In this document: positions 43,061 through 50,995 of the stretch, in pieces | Position numbering within the stretch: position 1 is the first letter of the stretch | Layout of the letters: each line of letters begins with the position of its first letter | From: Aurantiacibacter odishensis | GTDB lineage: Bacteria; Pseudomonadota; Alphaproteobacteria; Sphingomonadales; Sphingomonadaceae | Direction: 5' to 3' | Length of the DNA: 64,000 nt | NCBI RefSeq assembly: GCF_003605195.1 | Contig: NZ_QYOS01000024.1 | Location: 279,501-343,500, forward strand | Notes under the pieces: generated by a model | What the model saw: only the letters and a program-made list of their open reading frames with translations | Databases searched by the model: none | What the model was told of the DNA's origin: nothing | Program-made: the position numbers and the translations under genes

Positions 43061-43543
43061 ATGGATGTGCTGCTTGAAGGACTGCTGTGGTTCGCCGCCG
43101 TATCGGCGGGCGTGATGGCCGGGGTCTACTTTACCTTCTCCGCCTTCGCCATGCGCTCCTTCGCGGCGCTGGGGGAAGTGGCGGGAGCGCGGGCCATGCA
43201 GTCGATCAACCGGGTGATCCTGCAAAGCAGCTTCCTGCCGCTGTTCATGCTCTCCAGCCTGGTCTGCGCCGCGCTGGTCGTGCTGGCCCTGCTGGGTCTG
43301 GCAGGCGCTGCGATGGTGGAAGTCCTGGCGGGCGCGGCGATCTATGTCGTCGGCATGTTCGTGGTGACGGCGGCAGGCAACGTGCCGCTCAACAACCGGC
43401 TGGACGCTGCGGACGCCGCGAGCGCTGAAGGGCGCGCGGTGTGGGCGGACTACCTGCGCCGCTGGACCCGGCTGAACCACGTGCGCACCGTGGCCTGCAC
43501 GCTGTCATGCGTGCTGCTGATGCGCGCGCTGGTGGTGATCTGA
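43061..43543 (+). CDS. DUF1772 (anthrone-oxygenase-like) membrane protein
   Basis: The ATG at 43061 gives 160 residues with four helices. LWFAAVSAGVMAGVYFTFSAFAMRSF, the NRVILQSSF segment, VTAAGNVPLNNRLDA and WADYLRRWTRLNHVRTVACT are the DUF1772 signatures. The family is named for fungal anthrone oxygenases, but bacterial functions are unknown. A SnoaL-like gene follows 13 bp later. Confidence 0.85.
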   Translation: MDVLLEGLLWFAAVSAGVMAGVYFTFSAFAMRSFAALGEVAGARAMQSINRVILQSSFLPLFMLSSLVCAALVVLALLGLAGAAMVEVLAGAAIYVVGMFVVTAAGNVPLNNRLDAADAASAEGRAVWADYLRRWTRLNHVRTVACTLSCVLLMRALVVI

Positions 43544-43556
43544 GGGAGATCAGGCA

Positions 43557-43955
43557 ATGAGCGACACCGAGACGAACCGCGCGCTGCTGACTGAGGCTTT
43601 CGCGAAGCTGGAACACGGCGACCCCAGCGCCTTTCTGCCGCTGTTCGATGATAGCATCACCTGGCGGGTGATGGGATCGAGCAACTGGTCGAAGGTAGTC
43701 AGCGGCCTTGCCAATGTGGAAGCCGAGCTGATGGGTCCGCTGTTCGCGAGCTTCGCCGGACCATATCGCAATATCCCGGAACTGGTACTGGCCGACGGGG
43801 GCCACGTGGTCGTGCTGGCGAAGGGGCACGCGGATACGGTGGACGGCAAGATCTACGCCAACGACTACTGCTTCGTCTTCAGGCTGGCAGGCGGGAAGAT
43901 CGTGGAGGTGCGCGAATATCTCGACACCAAGCTGGCGGATGCCGTGCTGGGATAG
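43557..43955 (+). CDS. SnoaL-like / NTF2-fold protein
   Basis: The 132 residues fit a one-domain NTF2-like cone fold (TEAFAKLEHGDPSAFLPLFDDSITWRVMG and NDYCFVFRLAGGKIVEVREYLDT, the classic SnoaL C-terminal pattern). Such proteins act as small isomerases, hydrolases or binding proteins. The substrate is unknown. It probably shares a transcript with the DUF1772 gene. Confidence 0.83.
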   Translation: MSDTETNRALLTEAFAKLEHGDPSAFLPLFDDSITWRVMGSSNWSKVVSGLANVEAELMGPLFASFAGPYRNIPELVLADGGHVVVLAKGHADTVDGKIYANDYCFVFRLAGGKIVEVREYLDTKLADAVLG

Positions 43956-44035
43956 GCGCACGCGAATGGACTCGCGGCGCCGGGCGGCGTAAAACGACTG
44001 GCACGGGTCGGCCTCCACTTCGGGAGAGAGGACCC

Positions 44036-44674
44036 ATGACACACATTTCACGCCTGTCGCGCCGCGCATTTACAGCCGGTGCCCTGACCACCGCAGCGTC
44101 CACCGCAGTGCTCGGCAAGGGGGCGCTGGCGCAGGTGGCGGAGACGCCGGAATCGCCCATCGGTCCGTTCTACCCCAGCAGCTATCGCGGGGAGACCGAC
44201 GCTGACTTCACGCGCCTTGCCGGCCATGCCGAGCGTGCTGCGGGGCAGGTGATCGAGGTGATGGGCCGGGTGCTCGATGCACGCGGCAACCCCATCGTCG
44301 GTGCGCAACTGGATATCTGGCAGGCCAACACGCACGGGCGCTACGCGCATCCGCAGGACCCGGCTGTGATGCCGCTCGATCCCCATTTCCAGGGCTTCGG
44401 CCGGATCACGACCGGTAGCGACGGCAGCTGGCATCTCACGACGGTGAAGCCGGGTAGCTACGATAGCCCCATCGGCTGGCGCACACCGCATATCCACATG
44501 GATGTGACGGGCGTCGATTCGCGCAAGATCGTCCAGATGTACTTTCCCGAGGATGAGAAAATGAACGCCCGCGACGAGCTGCTGCGCGCTCTGGGCGGCG
44601 CTGCTCCGGCGTCAGTCGCCTCGGCCTTGGGAGACCATCGCTACAAATGGGACATCGTTCTGATCGAAAGCTAG
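44036..44674 (+). CDS. Tat-exported intradiol ring-cleavage dioxygenase-like protein
   Basis: The 212 residues begin with a twin-arginine signal (SRLSRRAFTAGALTT, cleavage near GALAQ). The rest resembles the beta chain of protocatechuate 3,4-dioxygenase: PIGPFYPSSYR, LDIWQANTHGRYAHP, and WRTPHIHMDV. The non-haem Fe(III) ligands expected in the family (two Tyr, two His) can be placed in GRYAHP, the SYDSP region and HIH. No alpha subunit or catechol-pathway genes are adjacent. The substrate of such exported forms is unclear. Confidence 0.8.
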   Translation: MTHISRLSRRAFTAGALTTAASTAVLGKGALAQVAETPESPIGPFYPSSYRGETDADFTRLAGHAERAAGQVIEVMGRVLDARGNPIVGAQLDIWQANTHGRYAHPQDPAVMPLDPHFQGFGRITTGSDGSWHLTTVKPGSYDSPIGWRTPHIHMDVTGVDSRKIVQMYFPEDEKMNARDELLRALGGAAPASVASALGDHRYKWDIVLIES

Positions 44675-44678
44675 CGCC

Positions 44679-45020
44679 TTACTGTTCGGACTTGCCTACA
44701 CCGGCGCGGTCCAGTTCCGGCTGGAGGCGGCCGCTGAGCCATAACCCCCACATTAGGAAATCCGCCGCCAGGCTCCAGAGCGGGTAGGTGAATGTCGCCG
44801 GGCGGTTTTTCTCTACCGTGAAGTGGGCGAGCCAGGCGAAGAAATATCCCGCCACCGGGAAGGCGATCAGCCACAGCCAGCGGCCCGTCACCACGGCAAA
44901 AAGCAACACGGCCAGCGCCAGTGTCGTGCCGATGTAATGCAGGGCGCGGGTGCGTGGCTGCGAATGCTCTCGCAGGTAGAAGGGCCAGAACTCGGCAAAG
45001 GTGGTGTACTGCCGCGACAT
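44679..45020 (-). CDS. DUF962 / Mpo1-like membrane protein
   Basis: The ATG at 45020 gives 113 residues. [28 protein letters not shown] is the Mpo1-like signature with conserved His residues that bind iron in yeast Mpo1 (a fatty-acid alpha-oxidising dioxygenase). Three or four helices follow. The bacterial role is unproven. The open frame upstream of 45020 is noncoding. Confidence 0.82.
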   Translation of the reverse strand: MSRQYTTFAEFWPFYLREHSQPRTRALHYIGTTLALAVLLFAVVTGRWLWLIAFPVAGYFFAWLAHFTVEKNRPATFTYPLWSLAADFLMWGLWLSGRLQPELDRAGVGKSEQ

Positions 45021-45331
45021 GGCGGGGATTGTGATGGATATACGGGGGCATGGCAAGCGCGGTCCAAACGAGGCCCAAACGAGGATCGCACCAACTCCGG
45101 GTGGAAGCTGGTGCGATCGGCCGCCATGCCTGGCGTTACCCGCTGTCCGGCGGGCTCGAGGACCGTGCGCGAGGCAGCGGTCCGTTGCATTCGCTGTACC
45201 TTCGGATGGTGCGCCTGCCTGTACCGCAAGGCCAGCATCTTGGTGCAGGCCGTGCCGCGCTTGCGCCAAGTCGCATCCGCCTCGGAACATGCCCGCGTCC
45301 CTGTGAGTTTCAAGCAATGAGGAGAAGGACC
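45021..45331. other. 311-bp intergenic region
   Basis: No gene is supported, though several frames are open because of high GC. It contains a short direct repeat (CCAAACGAGG twice, near 45063) and, at 45284-45309, GGAAC-N17-AGTT, a one-mismatch EcfG-like site before the next lipoprotein gene. Confidence 0.4.
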
Positions 45332-45739
45332 ATGAATCGTCTGAAAACCGCCGCCGCCATCGTCATCTGCGCCGGTCTTGCCGCCTGCGCGCCGGTGGAA
45401 GAGCCTGCCGCCGACGGATACGACACCGCGCTGGCAAACCTCGACACGACCAGGGCCTGCTTCTTTACGCGCGAGATCAACGGCTATTCCGACGCGCCTT
45501 CGTCCTCGGCCCGGAACGACAGGCTATACATCTCGACAGGCGTGAACGAGCGCTGGCTGCTCGAAACCTACGGCTCCTGCCCGGATCTCGATTTCGCCAA
45601 TGCCGTCGGCCTCGATGTGCGTGGTTCTGTCAGTGTGTGCACGGGACAGAGGGAAACGCTGCTGGTGCCCTCCACCATTCCGGGCGAGGTCGATCGTTGC
45701 CCCGTCCGCGTGCTCGGAAGGGTCATCGAGGACGACTGA
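45332..45739 (+). CDS. Small lipoprotein, DUF6491-like
   Basis: The ATG at 45332 follows GAGGAGAAGGACC. The 135 residues have a lipobox ([12 protein letters not shown]) and a compact domain with [35 protein letters not shown] and a C-terminal CP motif. Three conserved Cys could form disulfides. The family is common in sphingomonads; function unknown. Confidence 0.72.
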   Translation: MNRLKTAAAIVICAGLAACAPVEEPAADGYDTALANLDTTRACFFTREINGYSDAPSSSARNDRLYISTGVNERWLLETYGSCPDLDFANAVGLDVRGSVSVCTGQRETLLVPSTIPGEVDRCPVRVLGRVIEDD

Positions 45740-45885
45740 TCCCAGCGATATCCTGACACACTACGTGCTTTGGGCCAGTCTCGGAACAGGTGTGCCTTGC
45801 AGTCATTCTAGGCGTTGACCGGATGGCCCGGGTGGGTCTGTACGACGCCAGCCATTCGACTGACTGCAATGCAAGGAAGCCGAAA

Positions 45886-46464
45886 ATGAAGACGTTTCAC
45901 ATTCTTACCGCATCCGCCGCTGCCCTGGCGCTCGCTGCCTGTGGTGGCACCGCCGAAGAGGCGCCGATGGAAGACGATACGATGATGGCCGATGAAATGG
46001 CCAATGCCGAGGCCGACATGCCAGGCACCATCGTCGAAGTGGCGCAGGGCAATCCCGATTTCTCCACGCTCGTTTCCGCGGTGACGGCCGCCGAACTGGG
46101 CGAGACGCTGTCCGGCGACGGTCCGTTCACGGTCTTCGCGCCCACCAACGCCGCATTCGACGCGCTGCCCGATGGCACCGTGGAAATGCTGACGACCGAA
46201 GATACCGAACAACTCGGCAGCATCCTCACCTACCACGTGGTGCCGAGCGAAGTGATGGCCGCTGACCTTACCGCCGCCATCGAAAGCGCGGGCGAGGGTG
46301 GTTACACCATCGAAACCGTCAACGGCGGCACGCTGACCGCGATGCTGGACGGCGGCAATGTCATGCTGCAGGACGCGCAGGGCAACACCGCAACTGTCAC
46401 CTCCACCGATGTGGATGCCTCGAACGGCGTCATCCACGTCATCGACACCGTGCTGATGCCGTAA
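45886..46464 (+). CDS. Fasciclin (FAS1)-domain lipoprotein
   Basis: The ATG at 45886 gives 192 residues. After the lipobox (ALALAACGG) comes an acidic Met/Glu-rich linker and one FAS1 domain (about 45-190) with FTVFAPTNAAFDALPDGTVEML (H1 box), LTYHVVPS and GVIHVIDTVLMP (H2 box). FAS1 domains mediate adhesion. An EcfG-like site with one mismatch (GGAAC-N16-CATT, 45783-45807) precedes it. A terminator follows. Confidence 0.9.
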   Translation: MKTFHILTASAAALALAACGGTAEEAPMEDDTMMADEMANAEADMPGTIVEVAQGNPDFSTLVSAVTAAELGETLSGDGPFTVFAPTNAAFDALPDGTVEMLTTEDTEQLGSILTYHVVPSEVMAADLTAAIESAGEGGYTIETVNGGTLTAMLDGGNVMLQDAQGNTATVTSTDVDASNGVIHVIDTVLMP

Positions 46465-46487
46465 TCGGATCATCGCATTACATTGAG

Positions 46488-46516
46488 AAGGCGGGCCCTT
46501 GCGCGGGTCCGCCTTT
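46488..46516 (+). terminator. Rho-independent terminator after the fasciclin gene
   Basis: AAGGCGGGCCC pairs with GGGTCCGCCTT (one G-U) around a short loop and runs into TTTT. Confidence 0.8.
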
Positions 46517-46552
46517 TCTGTTTCCGGCTCAGATACATCAGAGGGATAAGCC

Positions 46553-47005
46553 ATGCGAACAATGCCACCTGCCGCACGCTTCCTCGGCTTTGCCGGGCTG
46601 TTGCCGCAGCTCGCATGCCTCGCCGCCGCATGGTTCGGTGCGCCGGAGTGGCGATGGAGCGCGCTGGCGATAGGTTGGGGTTATGCCGCGCTGATCCTCA
46701 GCTTTCTCGGCGGATTGTGGTGGGGAATGGCCGCCGGGTCACCGGACGAGGGACGGCGAGCGCCTGCGTGGCTCTGGCTTGCTGCCGTCGCGCCGAGCCT
46801 GCTTGCCTTGGCGACCTACCTGCCGTGGGTCTTCGGCGCGCCGTGGCCCGGCCCGTCTCTTTACGTGCTGGGAGGCGCGATAATCCTGAGCATTCTCGTT
46901 GACAGGCGGCTGGTTACGATCAGGCCGGGCTGGTGGATGGCGCTGCGCGTGCCGCTGTCGCTTGGACTTGGCACCGCAACCATTCTGCTGGGGGCCGCGG
47001 CCTGA
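46553..47005 (+). CDS. DUF3429-family membrane protein
   Basis: The 150 residues have about five helices. FLGFAGLLPQLACLAAA, the GWGYAALILSFLGGLWWGMA segment and the following AWLWLAAVAPSLLALA match DUF3429. No function is known. It is monocistronic: a terminator lies upstream and a convergent gene downstream. Confidence 0.82.
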   Translation: MRTMPPAARFLGFAGLLPQLACLAAAWFGAPEWRWSALAIGWGYAALILSFLGGLWWGMAAGSPDEGRRAPAWLWLAAVAPSLLALATYLPWVFGAPWPGPSLYVLGGAIILSILVDRRLVTIRPGWWMALRVPLSLGLGTATILLGAAA

Positions 47006-47009
47006 CGGA

Positions 47010-47594
47010 TCAGCGCTGGTTGGCCAAGGCATCAGCCACGTTGATGACACGCATCTTGGCGATGCGCGGCTCGGCTGCTGCCACGACCGGCGGCGAACCT
47101 TGTTCAGCCTTGGGCGCTTCACCGGTGCGGGCTTCCTGGAGGCCGGAGTAGTTGGCTACCGTGCGGGGGCGATAGGCAGGGTCGGTTCCCACGGGTGCGT
47201 ATTGCTCGCCCTGATCCACGTCTTCACGTTCCAGTGCTGCGGCAGCGCGGGCATCGAGGTCGGCATCATCCCACTCGGCTTCCAGCATCGCGAGGTTCTC
47301 GTCCACGTCCGGACGCCAGGTTTCGTACTGGTGATAACGATCGGCATAGCGGCCCCGCATCGCGAGTTCGTGCACTTCCACGCGGCCTTCGGGCGTTTCC
47401 ATGGCGTAGTGATCGGGCAGTCTCTCCCTCGTGTGGGGAACTGCATCGTTGCTGGCGATAACGGGGCGATCGGGCAAGGTTGCCGAAACGTCGCTTATCG
47501 GCTTGATCGGTTCGGCACTCATGTTCTGCCCGGCCACTGCCCCGATCACGGGGGCGAGCAGAAACGCGCCCACAATCAGGGGCTTGATCTTCAT
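47010..47594 (-). CDS. Hypothetical exported protein under an EcfG-type promoter
   Basis: The 194 residues have a Sec signal (MKIKPLIVGAFLLAPVIGAVAGQ), then a charged, apparently disordered region rich in Asp, Glu, Arg and Tyr (MRGRYADRYHQYETWRPDVDENLA). No family is recognised. A perfect GGAAC-N17-CGTT promoter lies 39 bp upstream, which is the main clue to its job: envelope maintenance under general stress. Confidence 0.7.
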   Translation of the reverse strand: MKIKPLIVGAFLLAPVIGAVAGQNMSAEPIKPISDVSATLPDRPVIASNDAVPHTRERLPDHYAMETPEGRVEVHELAMRGRYADRYHQYETWRPDVDENLAMLEAEWDDADLDARAAAALEREDVDQGEQYAPVGTDPAYRPRTVANYSGLQEARTGEAPKAEQGSPPVVAAAEPRIAKMRVINVADALANQR

Positions 47595-47632
47595 CGGGAT
47601 AACTCCGGCTTGAAACTTTCCTTTGCCCGATC

Positions 47633-47658
47633 AACGTTCGATTCGCGCGTGATGTTCC
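47633..47658 (-). promoter_or_regulatory. EcfG-type general-stress promoter of the exported hypothetical gene
   Basis: On the minus strand GGAAC, 17 bp, CGTT, exact in both boxes, 39 bp before the ATG at 47594. Confidence 0.62.
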
Positions 47659-47717
47659 CCGCCGCAGGTTGTAGGGGGCAGGCACCGTCAACGGGTGCCG
47701 CCACAGGGAGAACGACG

Positions 47718-48161
47718 ATGGAGATCTTGAGGACAATGACCTGCGCGGGAGCGGTGCTGTTGCTTGGCGCGTGCGGTAGCGGACCGGACGCCAATGTGCC
47801 GGGTAACACCGCAGACGAAAGCGCCTATTCCGGCATCGCGGAAGACGAGGCGATCAGGCTCGTGGGGACGGAGCCGTTCTGGGGCGGGACTGTCGAGCGA
47901 GGCAGCTTCACCTACACGACGCCCGAGAACATCGACGGCATTTCCATCGCTGTCACCCGCTTTGCCGGGCGCGGCGGGCTATCGTTCAGCGGAGAGGTTG
48001 ATGGAGAGGCTGTCGACCTGGCGATCACGCCGGGCGATTGCTCCGATGGCATGAGTGACCGCATCTATCCCTACAACGCCACGCTGCAGATGGGCGCGGA
48101 GCAGCGCTATGGCTGCGCGTTCGTTGAAGGGCACGATCTGGGCGGCGAGGGCGAGCCCTAG
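47718..48161 (+). CDS. COG3650-like lipoprotein
   Basis: The ATG at 47718 gives 147 residues. A lipobox (AVLLLGACGS) is followed by IRLVGTEPFWGGTVERGSFTYTTPENIDG, the start of the COG3650 domain, then a Cys pair (GDCSDG and RYGCAF). Members are periplasmic lipoproteins of unknown role. Confidence 0.8.
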   Translation: MEILRTMTCAGAVLLLGACGSGPDANVPGNTADESAYSGIAEDEAIRLVGTEPFWGGTVERGSFTYTTPENIDGISIAVTRFAGRGGLSFSGEVDGEAVDLAITPGDCSDGMSDRIYPYNATLQMGAEQRYGCAFVEGHDLGGEGEP

Positions 48162-48186
48162 GGCCCGCCCGAAACACCCAAATACC

Positions 48187-49620
48187 TCAGTAGACGCCGG
48201 GTGCCTCGTGCTCCAGCACGGTAGAGGCGCGCTTGGGCTGCAACAGGTCACGACCGGTGGACTGCGTCGTGGCAGGCCCGCCGGCGATGGGCGTGCAGGT
48301 GCGACCGGCAAGGAAATCGAGCGCGGTCGAAAGCATGTCCTCGCGCGGGTCGCCGAAATTGTACCGCAGATCGTCCTGCGCGCGGCAGGTGTTGGGCACC
48401 GTGGTCGCCAGGCCGTTGAAGTATTCGCCGTTGCCGTTGGCGTTTTCCAGCTTGATGGTGACAATGCGCAGCCGGTCGTCGCAAGCCGCAAGGTCGAAAG
48501 CTGACTGGCCCACCGGCTTGCCGAAGGTGTTTTCGCCCACGATCGCCAGGTCGTCCCCAATGTAGGGCTGCATCCCGTTGATCAGCGCCTCGCTGGCAGA
48601 GGCCGAACCGGACGTGGTGATAAAGGCGATCCGCGTGGGCGCGATCGACTGGGGCTGGGCGTTGAAGCGATAGGTCTCGTTGAACTCGCTCTTGCTGTCG
48701 CGGAAAGCGATGGTCTCGAACACCTGCCCGTCGAGGTCGCGGCCCAGCATGTCGCCGAAGAACTCGTTCACGTTGATGCCGCCGCCGCCGTTGTAGCGCA
48801 GGTCGATCACCAGTTCGGTGACACCTGCCGCGCGGAAATCGGCGAAAGCATCGCGCAGGTCGTCGATGGCCGGGTTGATGAAATTGGTGAGGCGGATGTA
48901 GCCCACCTGCTTGCCGCCATCGTTGATGATCTGCGCACCGTAGCGGGGCACCGGATCGAGAGCGTAGTCGGCTTTCGACACGCTTACCTCGCGCGTTACG
49001 CCGCTGGCATCGTTGATGCGGAGCACACGGGTGACGCCCGGATCGGACGGGCCCAGCGCGTTGATCACCGCCTGCGCGCCGCCATTGGCGATCAGGCTGT
49101 TCACCGTCTGGATGTTGGAGCTGGTCGTGCCGATGCCGAGCAATTCCGTGCCGCGTTCGATATTCGCGCCGAGCGCCGGGGTGTTGTCGAACGTCTCTGC
49201 CACGAACACGCGGCGGGCATCGATGTCATAGGCGAGGCGGAAACCGAAACCCGCGCTGGAGCCCTGGTTGAAGAACGCGTTCTCCTCCTCGATCGAGGTG
49301 ATGTAGCTGAAGAACCTGTCCTTGTTCTCCGCACGGGCCGGAGCGACCAGTGCGTCGATATAGTCCTGTACGGTGCTGAAACTGGCGGCGTTCACGCCCG
49401 TCGCCAGCAGGTTCGGGAACAGATACCATTCGTCCAGCACGTCGAACGCAAACTGCTTGCGGTTTTCCAGCGAGCAGGTTGCGGTGGTGGCCGTTGGAGA
49501 TGGCGTGGGCGTTGGCGCAGGAGTGGTCGCGACGGGAGATGGAGTTGGCGATCCGCCCCCTCCGCAAGAAACTGTCATGCCGAGGCAAGCAAGCGAAAGG
49601 GCGATCTTGGACGTGCGCAT
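48187..49620 (-). CDS. S41-family C-terminal-processing-like peptidase, lipoprotein
   Basis: The ATG at 49620 gives 477 residues. A lipobox-like segment (CLGMTVSCGGGG) is followed by a Pro/Thr linker, an N-terminal helical domain, a PDZ-like region (about 150-240) and the S41 core: LVIDLRYNGGGGINV, then TSGSASASEALING with the catalytic Ser, and ENTFGKPVGQ with the probable Lys. It probably degrades or processes envelope proteins. Confidence 0.9.
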   Translation of the reverse strand: MRTSKIALSLACLGMTVSCGGGGSPTPSPVATTPAPTPTPSPTATTATCSLENRKQFAFDVLDEWYLFPNLLATGVNAASFSTVQDYIDALVAPARAENKDRFFSYITSIEEENAFFNQGSSAGFGFRLAYDIDARRVFVAETFDNTPALGANIERGTELLGIGTTSSNIQTVNSLIANGGAQAVINALGPSDPGVTRVLRINDASGVTREVSVSKADYALDPVPRYGAQIINDGGKQVGYIRLTNFINPAIDDLRDAFADFRAAGVTELVIDLRYNGGGGINVNEFFGDMLGRDLDGQVFETIAFRDSKSEFNETYRFNAQPQSIAPTRIAFITTSGSASASEALINGMQPYIGDDLAIVGENTFGKPVGQSAFDLAACDDRLRIVTIKLENANGNGEYFNGLATTVPNTCRAQDDLRYNFGDPREDMLSTALDFLAGRTCTPIAGGPATTQSTGRDLLQPKRASTVLEHEAPGVY

Positions 49621-49866
49621 GAAAATGTCCCGATATTTGAAGCCATTGGCGCGGACGCGCCCAGTGGTTACAGGGCTAACCTGCCCCGGTGCCGGTGGCA
49701 AGCGCCGAGCGACGAAGATCAACCGAAATGCTCGCTTCGCGGTTGTCCGTGCAAACCTTCAACAGCCTGGAGAGAGCGTCAGCTTGAAAAGCCCCCCTTG
49801 AAATGCTGGGGCGCATTCTGCACATCGCGGCCCTGCGCCGTTGCAAAAATACCAAGGATTACAAGA

Positions 49867-50469
49867 ATGCTCGAAAACGTCCCCGCATGGCTGGGCAAGG
49901 CCTTCCGCAATGTGCGCGCCGGTCACGGCAAGCTGATGGTCGCCAAACTCGGCGACGAAGCGCTGGTGGGCAAGTCGGGCTTCGAATTGAAATCGGCCGC
50001 TTTCCGCAACGGCGAAGAACTGGACCCCAGCTTCACCGCCGACGAGGAAGACGCCGTCGCCCCGCCGCTGGAATGGTCCGCGCCGCCTTCCGGCACGCAG
50101 GAACTGGTGCTGGTGGTGGAAGACCCGGACGCGCCCGCGCCAGAGCCGTTCTGCCACTGGCTGGTCTGGGGCCTTCCTGGCCAGAAGGGCCAGCTGCTGG
50201 AAGGCGAGGTGCCGCCGCGCGTGGGGAAGAACTCGTTCGGCAACTCCGAGTGGCTGCTGCCCGATCCGCCGACGGGTCACGAACCGCACGATTACGTGTT
50301 CCAGCTGTTCGCGCTGGACCTGCCGCTGGTGCAGATGCCCGGTGCCAGTCGCGAGGAGCTTGAAGGTGCCATGCGCGATCACGTGCTTGGCGTGGCAATT
50401 CTGACCGGAACGTACGCCCGCGAAGAAGGCGGGGATTACGACTGGAATGATGAAGACGAAGCCGAATGA
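49867..50469 (+). CDS. YbhB/YbcL (PEBP, Raf-kinase-inhibitor-like) protein
   Basis: The ATG at 49867 gives 200 residues. SFTADEEDAVAPPLEWSAPPSGTQELVLVVEDPDAP and CHWLVWGLP are the PEBP ligand-pocket motifs, and DYVFQLFALD follows. Bacterial members bind small anions; function unclear. Start context ATACCAAGGA is like that of the next gene. Confidence 0.9.
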   Translation: MLENVPAWLGKAFRNVRAGHGKLMVAKLGDEALVGKSGFELKSAAFRNGEELDPSFTADEEDAVAPPLEWSAPPSGTQELVLVVEDPDAPAPEPFCHWLVWGLPGQKGQLLEGEVPPRVGKNSFGNSEWLLPDPPTGHEPHDYVFQLFALDLPLVQMPGASREELEGAMRDHVLGVAILTGTYAREEGGDYDWNDEDEAE

Positions 50470-50518
50470 AGGGTGCTAACCCCGTTCGGCTATTTTTGAG
50501 TGAAAGGATACCAAGGAA

Positions 50519-50770
50519 ATGGCTGCCAAGAACAACGCGCTGAACAAGCCGGTGAACCTCTCGTCGGACCTGGAAGCGGTGGTCGGCAAGGGTCCGATGA
50601 CCCGTGCCGAGGTGACCAAGAAGGTGTGGGATCACATCAAGGCTAACAACCTGCAGGATTCCAAGGACAAGCGGATGATCAATCCCGACGCCAAGCTGGG
50701 CGCGGTGATCGGCAACGATCAGATCTCCATGTTCAAGATGACCGGTGCCGTCTCCAAGCACATGAGCTGA
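50519..50770 (+). CDS. SWIB/MDM2-domain protein
   Basis: The 83 residues form one SWIB domain: VNLSSDLEAVVGKGPMTRAEVTKKVWDHIKANNLQDSKDKRMINPDAKL. In bacteria these small proteins are found in chlamydiae and some alphaproteobacteria, probably binding DNA or topoisomerase. A terminator follows. Confidence 0.92.
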   Translation: MAAKNNALNKPVNLSSDLEAVVGKGPMTRAEVTKKVWDHIKANNLQDSKDKRMINPDAKLGAVIGNDQISMFKMTGAVSKHMS

Positions 50771-50794
50771 GCGACACCTGTCCATCGAGACAGA

Positions 50795-50835
50795 ACGGGC
50801 GGGCGCGCGGCGAGAGTCGTGCGCCCGTTTTGTTT
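50795..50835 (+). terminator. Rho-independent terminator after the SWIB gene
   Basis: GGGCGC pairs with GCGCCC, extended by ACGGGC/GCCCGT as an alternative register, followed by TTTTGTTT. Confidence 0.7.
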
Positions 50836-50892
50836 GCGCGGCGAAAACGACAGATCAAGAGGCCCGATTTCAGATATCCGAACTCTTCGCAT

Positions 50893-50916
50893 TTGCGGAT
50901 TATTGACTTGCCGCAA
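50893..50916. promoter_or_regulatory. Inverted repeat upstream of the fused dioxygenase gene
   Basis: TTGCGG and CCGCAA form a 6-bp dyad with a 12-bp spacer that contains TTGACT. It lies about 80 bp before the gene at 50996 and could be an operator for a LysR- or MarR-type regulator, none of which is adjacent. Confidence 0.35.
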
Positions 50917-50995
50917 TGCCGCTACACATGGCACAGTATAACCAACGAACGGCAGGCGGCTGCGTGATCCGCCCGAGAGGAAAGGTTTACTGAAC

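Noticed and set aside
44000-44016. TGGCACG near 44000 as a sigma-54 promoter of the intradiol gene
   Set aside because: The -12 element lacks GC at the required spacing (reads GGCC).
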